NCBI GenBank assembly: GCA_954871525.1
Contig: OX940863.1
Span: 25,060,001-25,124,000 of the forward strand
Direction: 5' to 3'
Source of the DNA: Parietaria judaica
Taxonomy: Eukaryota > Streptophyta > Magnoliopsida > Rosales > Urticaceae
Length of the DNA: 64,000 nucleotides
The translations under genes and the position numbers were made by a program. Shown here piece by piece: positions 12,046-23,815 of this stretch (position 1 is its first letter; each line of letters begins with the position of its first letter). The notes below the pieces were generated by a model. It was given only the letters and a program-made list of their open reading frames with translations, was not told the DNA's origin and ran no database searches.

Positions 12046-12595
12046 AGGGTGGCAATTCAGGTTTCGTGTCGTCTTGGTGCCGGGTCTTAATCGTTTTTGG
12101 CTTATTTTACGTAGACCCAATACCAACCCATTTATTAATCGTGTTAGAAAATGAGACCCAAACCCGCTGCATTTAAATACCATGTTTATCGTGTTTACCC
12201 GTTTAACTCATTCAACAAATTCATGCATTTTAAAATGATAAACTATTTCAATTTATACTCACTTAACTTATTTTATTTAATTATATTATTTAAGATTTTT
12301 AAATTTACTAACGCTTTTTTTCATGTTTATCAATTATACGACATAATTTATAAAATAAGAAACATACATGTCATATATAATAAGTATTAAAGCACTAAAC
12401 AACATATATAAAATGCAACTTTTTGCTCCTTAATCGTGTCCAATTGGGTCCCAATATGTTATCTTGTGCATACCGTATTTACTCGCTATTTAATCCTGTT
12501 CAACACGGTCGGATCAATATATAGTAAATCCAAACCCGTTTAAATCATGTTATAACAGTTTCGTGTTTCATGTACTACCCCAAATTGTCACCCCT
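12046..12595. mobile_element. MITE-like element, hAT-type ends
   Basis: Begins AGGGTGGCAATT and ends AATTGTCACCCCT, an inverted pair with one mismatch. The interior is AT-rich with repeated AACCCGTTT/AGACCCAA words and no transposase. The flanks are too AT-rich to define a target duplication. Length of 550 bp and end sequence fit a non-autonomous hAT-like MITE. Confidence 0.45.
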
Positions 12596-12732
12596 AATTT
12601 ATAATGTATAAATGAACAATCATCGTTGTCTTTTGCCAAGTAAAAATAATAAACCTTAATAATATATGCCTATAACAATTTATATATTTATAACGAAAAA
12701 TAGCTTGAAAAAAAAAACTCGGTAGTTTATAT

Positions 12733-13257
12733 TGTGAGCATAAGCTTGACTTAATCCGTCACACAGAGGAAGTCAGCCCGGGTACCGGCCAGAACCAAGG
12801 ACGGATAGGAGTTCAGCCCAGCTCGGGTGAACACGAGAAAAACGTCCGGATAGAAGGCAAGCCCGGCCAGAGGCAGACGAGCAGGCCAGCTCGGGGACAG
12901 AGAAGCTGTCCGGGCAGGAAAGGGAAAGTCAGCAACTACCCAGCAAGGAAAGCGCGTAGCTTGAGGATCAAGCAAAGATCAAGTCAAAGATTTGATAGGA
13001 TTATTTAGGGTAGTTTCCTGATTTGGTGCGATTTGGTTAGCTAGGGTTTCGCCTATGTGAGGCTATAAATATACCTAGCATGTACACTTTGTAGAGTGTA
13101 GAGTCCATTAGAATTTTGAGTTTACCTTCTTGTATTTTGCCTTCGAATTATTAATCAGAGATATTCTTCTCCCATAAGTTTGTGTCCTTTATTTTTCTGT
13201 TCGATTCCTTTGGTGTTTATTCGTGTTCTTTGCAGATCCGTGAATTGGGATCCAACA
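12733..13257 (+). repeat. 5' LTR of Copia-A
   Basis: 525 bp, TG...CA ends. A TATA-like CTATAAATATACC at about 13063 probably drives element transcription. Confidence 0.95.
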
Positions 13258-13259
13258 AG

Positions 13260-13271
13260 TGGTATCAGAGC
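13260..13271 (+). other. Primer-binding site of Copia-A
   Basis: TGGTATCAGAGC, the standard plant copia match to the 3' end of initiator tRNA-Met, two bases after the 5' LTR. Confidence 0.9.
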
Positions 13272-13285
13272 TTCAATCGAAGAAC

Positions 13286-16200
13286 ATGTCCTCATCATCA
13301 GAGTCACCGATGGAAGGAGCTTTGGTTGCGCAAAAACCAGACTCCAGAGAAGGCACAGTTACACTCCATTACCCCATGCTCACGAAGAGCAATTACGCCG
13401 TGTGGGCGTTGAAGATGAGGGTGAATCTGCAGGCGCAGGGAGTATGGGAGGCCATAGAGAACGGCGGTGTCGAAGGGCGCAAGGAAAGAATGGCTCTAGC
13501 CGCTATCTACCAAGCAGTTCCGGAAGAAGTTCTTCTCATGCTTGCCGAGAAAGATTCCGCGAAGGAAGCATGGAAAACTCTTCAGACCATGCACATGGGC
13601 GCAGATCGCGTCAAGGAGGCAAAGGTCCAGACCTTGAAAAGTGAGTTCGAGGTTATGAGGATGAGAGAGAGCGAGTCGATCGACGACTTTGCTATGCGGC
13701 TCACGTCAATTGTGACCGGCATACGCTCGCTAGGCGACAAGGTGGAGGAGACCACCGTCGTCAAGAAATTTCTCCGAGCAGTGCCTCACAGGTACATGCT
13801 GATCGTGACATCGATCGAGCAGTTCGGCGATCTCAAGACCATGTCAGTCGAGGAGGTTGTTGGTCGTCTCAAGGCCCACGAAGAGAGACTTCGGGGTTAC
13901 GGTGACAAAGACGAGGAGAAGAACCTCCTGCTCACGCATGAAGAGTGGACGGCCAGACAGCGGAAAACCGGGGGAGCCGAGTTTTCTACAAGATCCTCAG
14001 GTCGGAACAGCTTTGGTGGAGAAGTCCGAGGACGCGGACAGGGTCATGGACGAGGTCGAGGTCGGGACATGCGAGGTCGTGGCAGTGGATCAACCCGTCA
14101 GGAAGGCACGACCAGGAGAGACAAGAGCACAGTGAAGTGCTACAATTATCAGAAGCTTGGGCACTATGCATCTGAGTGCCGGAGCAGGAACCAGGGCGAA
14201 GAGGCGAATCTAGCGAGATTCCCAGACGACCAGCACCAGCCGGCATTGTTGTTTGCCGAGCAGGAAATGCACCTGGACGAACAGAATAGCGTGTGTGACG
14301 CCAAGGCCCGGGCAGAAGTGATCAGTGTGCCAATCAGCCCAGAGCCCGAGCAGACCTGTCCGGAGGAAACCAGCGAGAAGGTTTTCCTCATCGAGGATAA
14401 GGTTATTGCAAACCTCCTCGTAAATGGAGAAAAGAAAGTCACTACCGACGTATGGTATTTAGACAACGGAGCTAGCAACCACATGACTGGGGACCGAGTT
14501 AAGTTTGAAGAGCTCGATGAGAAGATCACGGGCAACGTGAAATTCGGCAATGGATCAGTCGTAGAGATCAGAGACAGAGGGTCGATCCTGTTCGAGTGCA
14601 AGAATGGCGACCAGCGTCTGATGACCTAGGTGTATTTCATCCCGAAGTTGAAAAGCAACATCATCAGTCTAGGACAGATGACTGAGATCGGGAACACGGT
14701 GTTGCTGCAAGGGTCCTACCTGAAGATGTGGACCAAGGAAGGAGAGCTGTTGATGAAGGTGGAGCGAACACCCAACAGACTCTACAAGATTCTCCTGAAG
14801 ACATGCCAGCCCGTCTGTCTTATGGCATCGATGGCAGACCCGGCTTGGCTATGGCACGCACGGCTCGGACACGTGAATTTTCATGCGCTCAAGATGATAG
14901 GCGAGAAGAAGATGGCCTTCGGGGTTCCCAAGATAGAACACCCCGACCAGCTATGTGAGTGCTGCATGATCGCAAAGCAGGCGAGGATACCGTTTCCGAT
15001 CAAGGCCAAGTTCCGAGCACAGAAACCCTTACAGTTGGTGCACGCAGACCTATGTGGTCCAGTCACCCCAGCAACTTTGGCAGGTAACAAGTACTTTCTT
15101 TTACTTGTTGATGATTACAGTCGCTGGATGTGGGTTTATATTCTTAAGGAGAAAAGTGGAGCCTTTGAGGTCTTCAAGAAGTTCAAGAAGATCGTGGAGA
15201 ATGGCTCGGTGCACAGGTTAAAGGTCTTGCGTACAGACCGAGGAGGATAATTCACTTCCCAGCAGTTCGGAGAGTTCTGCGACCAGGAAGGAATTCAGCG
15301 TCACCTGTCTGCACCCCACACACCCCAACAGAATGGCGTGGTGGAAAGACGAAACCGAACTGTGATGAACACAGCCAGGAGCTTGCTCAAGAGCATGCAA
15401 GTTCCAGCCCGTTTTTAGGCAGAAGCAGTAAGACATGCCGTCTACCTGCTTAATCGTTTGCCGACCAAAGCGCTAGGAGAACGTACCCCCTACCAGGCGT
15501 GGAAAGGGAAGAAACCCCACTTAGAACATTTGAAAGTGTTCGGATGCACCGCACACGTGAAGGTTGCGGGACCACATCTCAAGAAGCTGGACGACCGGAG
15601 TCAGAAGATGGTGTACCTTGGCGTTGAAGAAGGAAACAAGGCACACAGACTCTACGATCCACGACGCGGCAGACTCCAAGTGAGCAGAGATGCTGTGTTC
15701 GAAGAGGAGATGAAGTGGGATTGGCTTGACGAGAAGGGAGAACCCGAGCAGAACTCAGTGGAGTTCATTGTCGAAGACGACCAGGATGTTGCCGAGCAGG
15801 AGCTGCCCGGAACACCCAGCTCGGGAACAGTTTTGCCGAGCATGAGTGAATCCAGCCCGGAAGAGACCCCAGATACACCCAGGACACCAAGTCCGAGCAG
15901 GACTAGCCCGTCCAGCTCGGGAGATTCCTCCATAAAAGACGGCCAAAGAGGATTCCGTCCTGTAGCAGACGTTTACGATCAGACTCAAGAAGTGGAGATG
16001 AGCCTGGAGGAACTTTCTTTGCTGTGTGCAAAAGAACCAGCCAACTACCAGGAGGCAGCAGCCGAGCAGGAGTGGCAGGAAGCAATGAAGAAGGAGATGG
16101 AGTCCATTGAGAAGAACAGGACATGGGAGCTTACCGACCTGCCCAAAGGTCATAATCCCATCGGCCTGAAGTGGGTGTATAAGCTGAAGAAGGACACTGA

Positions 16201-17863
16201 GGGGAATGTCCTTAAGCACAAGGCAAGACTGGTAGCTAAAGGCTACGTGCAGAGGAAAGGCATAGACTTTGAGGAAGTCTTTGCTCCAGTAGCTAGACTG
16301 GACACGATCAGACTCATCCTAGCCCTAGCAGCTCATCGAGGTTGGGCAATTCACCATCTAGATGTCAAGTCAGCATTCCTAAATGGTGACCTCGAGGAAG
16401 AAGTGTACGTCAAGCAACCAGAGGGGTTCGGCGTCACGGGCAAGGAGCAGAAGGTGTACAAGTTATCCAAGGCCCTGTACGGGTTGAAACAAGCTCCAAG
16501 AGCGTGGAACATCCACCTTGATAAGAGCTTGAAGAATCTTGGATTCACAAAGTGTCTGAGCGAGCAGGCAGTCTACACCAGGAGTACCGGGCAGGAAACT
16601 CTGATCGTCGGAGTGTATGTGGACGACCTGATAGTCACTAGATCCAGCGCAGGAGGCGTAGAAGGATTCAAGAAGCAGATGATGGCCGAATTCGAGATGA
16701 GTGACCTCGGATTACTTTCGTACTACCTCGGTCTAGAGGTGGAACAGAAGAAGGACTGCATTACGCTGAAGCAGTCGGCCTATGCGAAGAAGATCCTTAT
16801 GCAGTTCGAGATGACGGATTGCAACCCGAGCAAATACCCAATGGAGGCGAAGCTGCAGCTCGGGAAGGATACTGAAGGGAGAAGAGTGGATCCCACGGAG
16901 TACAGACGCGTGATCGGGTGCCTGAGATACCTCACCCACACCCGACCAGACATCTCACACGCAGTCGGGATAGTCAGTCGATACATGGAGAAGCCCACAA
17001 GTGCACACCAGCAGGCGGTGAAGCACATCTTGCGATACGTGAAGGGCACGACGGACTACGGGATCCAGTACAACAGAGGAAGTGGAGCAGAAGTACTAGT
17101 CGGCTTTACGGACAGTGATCTGGCCGGTGATATCGATGACAGGAAGAGTACCGGAGGGATAACGTTCTACCTCAACGGAAACCTGATCACCTGGCAGTCT
17201 CAAAAGCAACAGATAGTAGCTCTATCCTCATGCGAAGCAGAGTTCATGGCGGCAACCGCAGCAGCATGTCAAGCTATGTGGTTAAAGGGGCTACTTAGTA
17301 AAGTGACCGGATCCGAGCAGAGACCAGCTACTCTCTACGTGGACAACAAGTCTGCAATTGCGTTGATGAAGAATCCAGTGTTCCATGGACGGAGCAAACA
17401 CATTGACACGAAGTTTCACTACATTCGTGAGTGTGTAGAGAAGCGAGAGATCATCGTGGAGTTCGTCAACACGAGGGAGCAACGGGCAGACATCCTTACC
17501 AAGGCTCTAGGGAGAGTCAAGTTCGAGGAGATGAGAGAACTTCTCGGAGTGAAGAGAGTAGAAGCAAGTCAAGCTTACGGGGGAGAATGTGAGCATAAGC
17601 TTGACTTAATCCGTCACACAGAGGAAGTCAGCCCGGGTACCGGCCAAAACCAAGGACGGATAGGAGTTCAGCCCAGCTCGGGTGAACACGAGCAAAACGT
17701 CCGGATAGAAGGCAAGCCCGGCCAGAGGCAGACGAGCAGGCCAGCTCGGGGACAGAGAAGCTGTCCGGGCAGGAAAGGGAAAGTCAGCAACTACCCAGCA
17801 AGGAAAGCGCGTAGCTTGAGGAGCAAGCAAAGATCAAGTCAAAGATTTGATAGGATTATTTAG
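13286..17863 (+). pseudogene. Copia-A gag-pol, broken by three in-frame stops
   Basis: One continuous frame from ATG 13286 would encode the copia polyprotein, but stops lie at 14627-14629 (TAG), 15248-15250 (TAA) and 15416-15418 (TAG). Visible order: gag (13286-14130); a CCHC zinc knuckle near 14137-14179 whose second cysteine position is Tyr; aspartic protease near 14455 with DNGAS in place of the usual D-S/T-G; integrase with HADLCGPV and later HTPQQNGVVERRN (about 14900-15560); reverse transcriptase with YVDDLIVT (about 16090-16900); RNase H with SSCEAEF (about 17100-17520). The frame runs into the 3' LTR. The copy cannot make its own machinery, although its LTRs are young. The altered knuckle and protease residues may predate the last transposition, with mobilisation in trans. 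Confidence 0.9.
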
Positions 17864-18112
17864 GGTAGTTTCCTGATTTGGTGCGATTTGGTTAGCTAGG
17901 GTTTCGCCTATGTGAGGCTATAAATATACCTAGCATGTACACTTTGTAGAGTGTAGAGTCCATTAGAATTTTGAGTTTACCTTCTTGTATTTTGCCTTCG
18001 AATTATTAATCAGAGATATTCTTCTCCCATAAGTTTGTGTCCTTTATTTTTCTGTTCGATTCCTTTGGTGTTTATTCGTGTTCTTTGCAGATCCGTGAAT
18101 TGGGATCCAACA
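17588..18112 (+). repeat. 3' LTR of Copia-A
   Basis: 525 bp, same ends as the 5' LTR; the differences seen are near 17646, 17693 and 17823. Confidence 0.95.
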
Positions 18113-18117
18113 TATAT

Positions 18118-18858
18118 AACATATATATATATTTATATGTAGACATACACATGTAATTATCCACATACACATTTAATACGACATGGTGTCTATGTACAAT
18201 ATCTGGTAATGTAGGAGAGATAATAAATAAAAATATTAGGCGTTATAGTAAACAACCAATAAGATTCAGCCACTATAAAGAAACCTGTGACTTTGTAATT
18301 GGCCAAAATTGTTACGGTAGTATCTACAGTATTTTTGTAGTTTCTTTTAGTTATATAAGATAATTGTATTAATTAAGCTAAATCAGAGGGGAAATCCTTT
18401 GAAACCTAATATCGATCTGGATTGATGAGACAACAAAGAAAACTCAGCCACGTTGAGAAGAAAACAGAGCATACGTGTGGGGAGAAGAAACTGACAACTG
18501 TTGGGTTAAAAAGCATGACAGCTGTAATTTTTTAATTGGCCACGAAAATACTGTAGCACCTACAGTGTTTGTGCACTCTGTATTAGTTAAGTAGGATAGA
18601 TGTGTCGACTGTCCAATAACGGGATAATAATAAGATGATGAAAATATAGCACCAAAACTTTCAAAAATGTACTATTTGGCCCTATTTAATGAAGATGTCG
18701 ACAAAAATAACCTCGAAGATGGATGTATTTTAATCTCGGTTCGCCCATGGGTAACCCGCTTTCTAAAATGTACTTCTTCTTCTTCTTCTTCTTCTTTTCT
18801 TTAATATTATTTTAATTTTTTTTCATTAATATTATTTTAATTTCAAGAGTATTATTAT
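18118..18858. repeat. Spacer with a diverged internal duplication
   Basis: Two related segments with TAATTGGCCA followed by a CTACAGT word lie at about 18290-18350 and 18520-18580. Sequence at 18590-18720 (GATGTGTCGACTGTCC, then GGGATAAT, GATGATGAAAAT and AAAAATAACCT) is related to 29966-30060 and 30540-30590, so it belongs to the duplicated VPS25/xylanase flank. A TTC microsatellite lies at about 18774-18796. Confidence 0.5.
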
Positions 18859-19092
18859 GGGACATTCGCGGCATAAATATTAAAAGTGTTTGAAAAACTA
18901 AAGTCAAATTCTCATTTTTTATTTTAACCGGACAAAACATCAATTTTTTTTCTCATGTATAAGACATGTACCGAAAAAAGGTACATGCCTTAGACATGAG
19001 AGAAACATATTGGTATTTTCTCTGAGTAAATCAAAGAATTAGAACTTATTGATAGTTTTTGAAAAAGAATTGGTCTTTGTGCCGCGAATACC
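18859..19092. mobile_element. Small palindromic MITE
   Basis: Starts GGGACATTCGCGGCATAAA and ends, read on the other strand, GGTATTCGCGGCACAAA. Inner inverted blocks (AGACATGTACC/GGTACATGCC) give foldback potential. Both sides carry TATTATTAT (18850-18858 and 19093-19101), which would be a 9-bp duplication, but the site is itself a TTA repeat. A related copy is at about 60873-61122. Confidence 0.6.
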
Positions 19093-19827
19093 TATTATTA
19101 TTATTATTATTATTATTATTCGAAAATCCAATCGATATACTCATTCATTCAGTTTAGGTATAACTATAAAATTAGATCGGCACAATCTTTAACGGTTTGA
19201 AATCTTAAAAAAATTTCATTAGAACAGTTTTTCGGTAAAACGATTTCCATAATATTAATTTCAATCACCTAGGGATGGCGTTTTCAACAATAAGGGGAAA
19301 AACTTAAAATGATTATGGTAATATGGGACATTTATCTATAATGTAGCGAAAGTTCGTGGTCATTATATAATGTCACAAAACAATGACCGAGATATCATCA
19401 TTACTTCATTCTGATTATTCGGTGTAAATCCTCATTTAGTTCGAATAATTAAGCAAAGTTGAAAAGAAAAAAAAAGATTAACGTGAAAATTGACACTTAG
19501 GTACTTGAAGTGCTAACAGAAATAGAAATTTGACGACAACTATCTCCACTAAATCGATGGTTGTAACAACTTTGTCCCCTAAAAAAGTGGACGCAAATTA
19601 TTGTTTTGCATCATCAGTTATTACGTATTATTTTCTCTCCTCTCTCTCTATATATATACTTTCTCAAACGCAAAACCATAATGTTGAGTGCAGAGACGAA
19701 GTTTTTGGCCTCGTCTTCTTCGTCCTTTATACTCCATTGGAGCAACGCCCTTCGGCGGCACTGACGGCGTAGAGAGGACGAAGAATTCCGAAGTCAAAAT
19801 CTTCGTCTCGAGCATACCCTAGCACTG
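19093..19827. pseudogene. Duplicated flank and gene-5'-like fragment, left half (split by Copia-B)
   Basis: A TTA microsatellite (19092-19121) is followed by sequence related to 37725-37900 (GATCGGCACAATC, then AATATGGGACATTTAT). Then 19660-19827 resembles 36410-36620, sharing ATGTTGAGTGCAGAG, CCCTTCGGCGGCACTGACGG and TCTTCGTCTCGAGCA. It stops at the CACTG duplication of Copia-B and resumes at 28791, where xylanase exon-1-like sequence follows. It is non-coding debris of a duplicated gene start. Confidence 0.55.
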
Positions 19828-20061
19828 AGAAGGAAAACAGAGGAAATGAGATTTTCACTCTCTTGTATATTCGATCATTTTGTACATCATAGGCTATTCC
19901 CTATATATATCACAAATATGTACAGCTGTAGAGAATAAGACGGTTACAACAGATTAGTAACTAATTACAATTAACCCATGCTAACTGATTCTCTAACAGA
20001 TTATGACTTGTCACTCTCTGATTCGTCGAGTGTGAGCTGTGACGTGGCTTGTTCCTTATCA
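19828..20061 (-). repeat. 3' LTR of Copia-B
   Basis: 234 bp, nearly identical to 28557-28790. Confidence 0.92.
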
Positions 20062-20294
20062 TCCCCCGTCAAACGGAAGGGCGACTTGGCGAGCTTCAGT
20101 TTGTCCCGGAGTTTGAGAAAGCGACTGATCGGAAGGCCTTTGGTGAGGACATCGGCTGTTTGCTCATGTGTAGGGACGTAGCGAATGTCAACGGATTTAG
20201 CAAGAACCTTGTCCCAAACGAAGTGGACATCGATCTCGATGTGCTTTGTCCGGGCATGAGCGACGGGGTTGGACGCTAGGGCAGATGCACCAAG

Positions 20295-21027
20295 TGTTGG
20301 GTATAATTCTATACATGATGATAATGAGAAACGAATAATAGTAAAAACAGTAGCGAATAAATTCCATAATACTTATCGTGTAGATTCTTGGATCTCGACG
20401 AGCATCGGCTTGTCGGTTTGATCCGAAACTTGTTTGATATCCTGTAAAACAGAAAACGGTTAGCGATTCCCGAGACGCGTTGGACGCTCTCCTTAAAGCT
20501 TGATTCGCCTCCTCTACGTGCTTGAGGTTCGTTAGGCGATAGCTTCCCAGGATATAACGGGATGACCGAGAACTCCGTAGCACTTTGAAGTTCACCGGCG
20601 AACTGAAACTTCTTGAACTCCGTTACCGAAAGACTCACGACATAAAACGATGGGAAGCATGAAATTTTGAGTTTGCGGAGTGAAAACCGGGAAGCAAACT
20701 CATATTTTCTAGAGAGATTTCGGAAAGTGATTTCGATTGTGGTGTGTCGAAATGGGTCGAGGTCACCTCAATATATAGATGCGGAAAGGAGACAAAGAAT
20801 TGATTGTCAATCAATTCTATAACGGCTACTAATAAATTGCAATTAATCCGTAACGTAATAAATTGAATTCAATATTCATAACGGTTATAATCAATATAGC
20901 CGTTTTACGTAACGTTTTAACATCGGAACAAATCCCGATAATTGGATAGACCGTTTGTCTTGAGTGTTCGACATTTTGACCCGCTCGACGCTATCTCAAT
21001 TTTATTTAACTGCAATTATTTCCAACA
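20295..21027 (-). repeat. 3' LTR of the nested element
   Basis: 733 bp. Old degenerate relatives on the plus strand lie at 1-490 and 5235-5640. Confidence 0.9.
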
Positions 21028-23270
21028 ATCCCCCACATAAATAAAATTGACAGATCACTCTTGACAACACCTGACTCAGGTAACAGAGTTCGGCAGTCAA
21101 ATCCTGTATAGGATAGGTAGGTGTAACCCTTTGAACCTTCCCTTGTGAGAGTATATTTCCTTACTTGGTGATCAGTAGACGCGATGTCTTTGAACTGTTC
21201 GACCGTTAGTGTAAGTGAGAATATACCTCACACAGAATTCTCCTTAGACAGATTCAGTTCTCACTATTGTGTTCGTTCATGGTCATGAACACCATCTGGT
21301 TCTGCGAGAGTTTACGGAACTTGCGCCCTTTACAATTCCGTTGAAGCGACCCCACTTCACTCTAACATAGGTGATCTTACTAAAAGCAAACTATGCTCCG
21401 CTCGGTTATCATATACCGACGTGTAAGAATCATTAAAAGCTTCTAGCTTATCCTTAACCGTACATATCACTGTTTTTCATCGTTGGAACAGACTAGGGTG
21501 TAACCCCCACAGTGATCCGTTAAAGTCTTACAGCTAGGTTGTCCCATTGAACCTAGTTCTTGGGATCTCCAGTCAGCTAGGTTGGGTTTCCACTGTAAAA
21601 CTTCATTTTTTCAATGGGCTTTAAGTCACATTCCCTTTGATGATTTCACAACCAACTCTCACTTATACCCTTTTGGGTAGTGGATCCACAACATTATCAT
21701 TTGATTAACATGATCAATTATGATAAAACTTATTTGAGAGTAGTTGTCTAAAGACATTGCGTCTACGACATATATATCTAGACTATCATTTTGAACATGG
21801 TTTTACGCTCTTTAAATTGCATACTAAATTTATAGTCGATGCAAATTATAGACGCGGTTTTTGCCATTTCAAAAGATCTTCCAAATATTTTCTTAGCCAC
21901 TCGGCCTTATTGCCGTATTTGTCTAAGACAATATAAATATTATATTGTGAATCTTTTACGTTTATTTGGAAGCTTTCCACATGTGATTCGAATCATACTC
22001 CAAGAGTTAATTCTTATTCAATTACGAACATATCGTACATAGATGGAGTCTATGGTCCTTAGACCCAATCTAATGTGAAGCGATTATTCTCGTTAACGCC
22101 CCCACATTTTTAGGTATTAATAGGAATTCAAGGTTAGAAAACCTTTGAACTTCTCTATTTTTATCTCATGATAAATAGAGTCCGTCATTATTGTCACATT
22201 CATTATGCACATATGCATGTACGTCATTTGAGCTCTTCTAGCCTCTATGACGACTCAAATACATCTTAGTATTGAAACCGCAATTTCAATTAAACTTACA
22301 AGTACATTGATCAATAATCAAGTGTACTTCAACAAAATATAATTTGTCACAAATTTTCCATGCACATACTTTCCAATGATTATGGAAATCACAAATTTCT
22401 CTCAAGAAATAATTAACATTCTCCAATAAGAATATTTAAGCAATTCTCTCTAATAATATTCTTATCATTTCGAAAATTACCAACTTAGAATTAAAATCAC
22501 AATTTCAATTCGAACATTTCACGTCTTAGTACCTCGATCAATAATCGGGTGTACTACGTATGGGGACATTATTTTTCCATAAATAATAGTTTCTCACTTT
22601 GTTTGCTTTTTCAAAATTAAAAGAGCCACGGTATATAAATATATCAATACGTAAATGTCCAAGCCAATAAAAGGCTCTTCCAAAAATTATTTCTTAACAG
22701 TGTATAAATGTATATACTAAATTTCCTTTCTCATTATCAAATTGAAAAGCGATATCAAAGTCCACATATACGTATCACATATATGACTAAAGATAGTTCT
22801 CAAATTTATTTAAATCCTTTAAATAAATCGGCTATTCAACACATACTACAATTTCTATTATTTTAACTTTGTCCATATTTATGCAATATTCATAAATATT
22901 TTCAACGCATAAATAAGGGAATAATAGTTCAATTGAGTAAACAATATCAATAACTCACATTGATGTAGTCGAGCATCATTTGGCAGCAGTGATTTCTCCA
23001 CCAATAAATCTCCATTGATTTCTCCATCAATGAACTGTCAACGTTTTTATTTCCAAATCCTCTACCATAATTTCTCCAAGAAACAAAATTGTTAACTTCT
23101 AAATCGGTAATAAATACTATTGAATAATATACCATAATAATAGTAAATTCAATAGCTATCAATAAGATTTATCTGACTGATACTATACGTTTTAGCCATT
23201 ATTGAGACCGTTGCTTTCTCTATATCGTGATTTTCTCAATGAATGAGAATTTGGCAATTACTCTGATTCA
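21028..23270 (-). other. Non-coding interior of the nested element
   Basis: AT-rich and free of long open frames on either strand. The first 600 bp next to the 3' LTR is closer to even composition and looks structured; the rest is rich in AATTTC/ATAAAT words. Nothing matches retrotransposon proteins. Confidence 0.6.
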
Positions 23271-23273
23271 ATA

Positions 23274-23610
23274 CTATCGAGAAGAACGGTAATTTACCCA
23301 AGAGTCGCCGGCGACGGAGACTTTAGCGCCGCCGTGATCCCAGCCAGAGGCTCCTGTTCCAAACGGCGGAGCTTGCCGAGTTTTCCACGAGCTTCTCGGT
23401 GCTAGTGGACTCCCCGATGACGGCAACCACAACGCTGCAGTGTTCATCGACCAGTATCGTCGCTCCATATCGACCTCTAGTTAAGATTGCAAAGTGTTCC
23501 TTGAACAGAATTTGCACAAACAAACACAGAAACAAGAACGACAACCGAGATCCTCGAGTCGCCTTTGGTCTCGTCCACGTTCGTCTTTCGATCTTTCTCC
23601 TTTTCTCCTC
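23274..23610 (-). pseudogene. GC-richer gene-like fragment captured in the nested element
   Basis: A 340-bp island stands out in an AT-rich interior. On the minus strand, the same strand as the element, a frame starting at 23544 opens with a hydrophobic leader (MSFLFLCLFVQILF) and runs 73 codons. An overlapping frame (23468-23274) is Gly/Trp-rich with FGTGASGWDHGG. The two are probably one exon split by a frameshift, cut off from its remaining exons. I do not recognise the parent gene. Position, strand and composition suggest transduplication of host DNA by the element. Confidence 0.45.
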
Positions 23611-23815
23611 ATGATGTATATATATATATATATTTATATTATCTATTCATATCTGTAAATTTCAGGTCAATAGAATAGGATATCAAAAAACATAATGGAA
23701 TACCCGATGATGACATCTTGGAAATCCAGCAACAATATTTCTCCTCACGTACTCTTCTACTGCATCGTTTCGTCTCTCGTAATCATCAAAAACTCAAGAA
23801 ATCAAGCTTTAAGAT

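Larger units (their letters stand above)
12733..18112 (+). mobile_element. Full-length Ty1/copia LTR retrotransposon (Copia-A)
   Basis: Two 525-bp LTRs (12733-13257 and 17588-18112), each starting TGTGAGCA and ending TCCAACA, flank a gag-pol region. The target duplication TATAT is perfect (12728-12732 and 18113-18117). A primer-binding site complementary to initiator tRNA-Met lies at 13260-13271 and a purine tract GGGGGAGAA just before the 3' LTR. I count about three LTR differences by eye, so insertion was recent. Domain order protease-integrase-RT-RNase H is copia-type. The coding region is no longer open. Confidence 0.95.

Noticed and set aside
15652..16219. Antisense frames over the copia integrase/RT region
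   Set aside because: Shadows of the plus-strand polyprotein.
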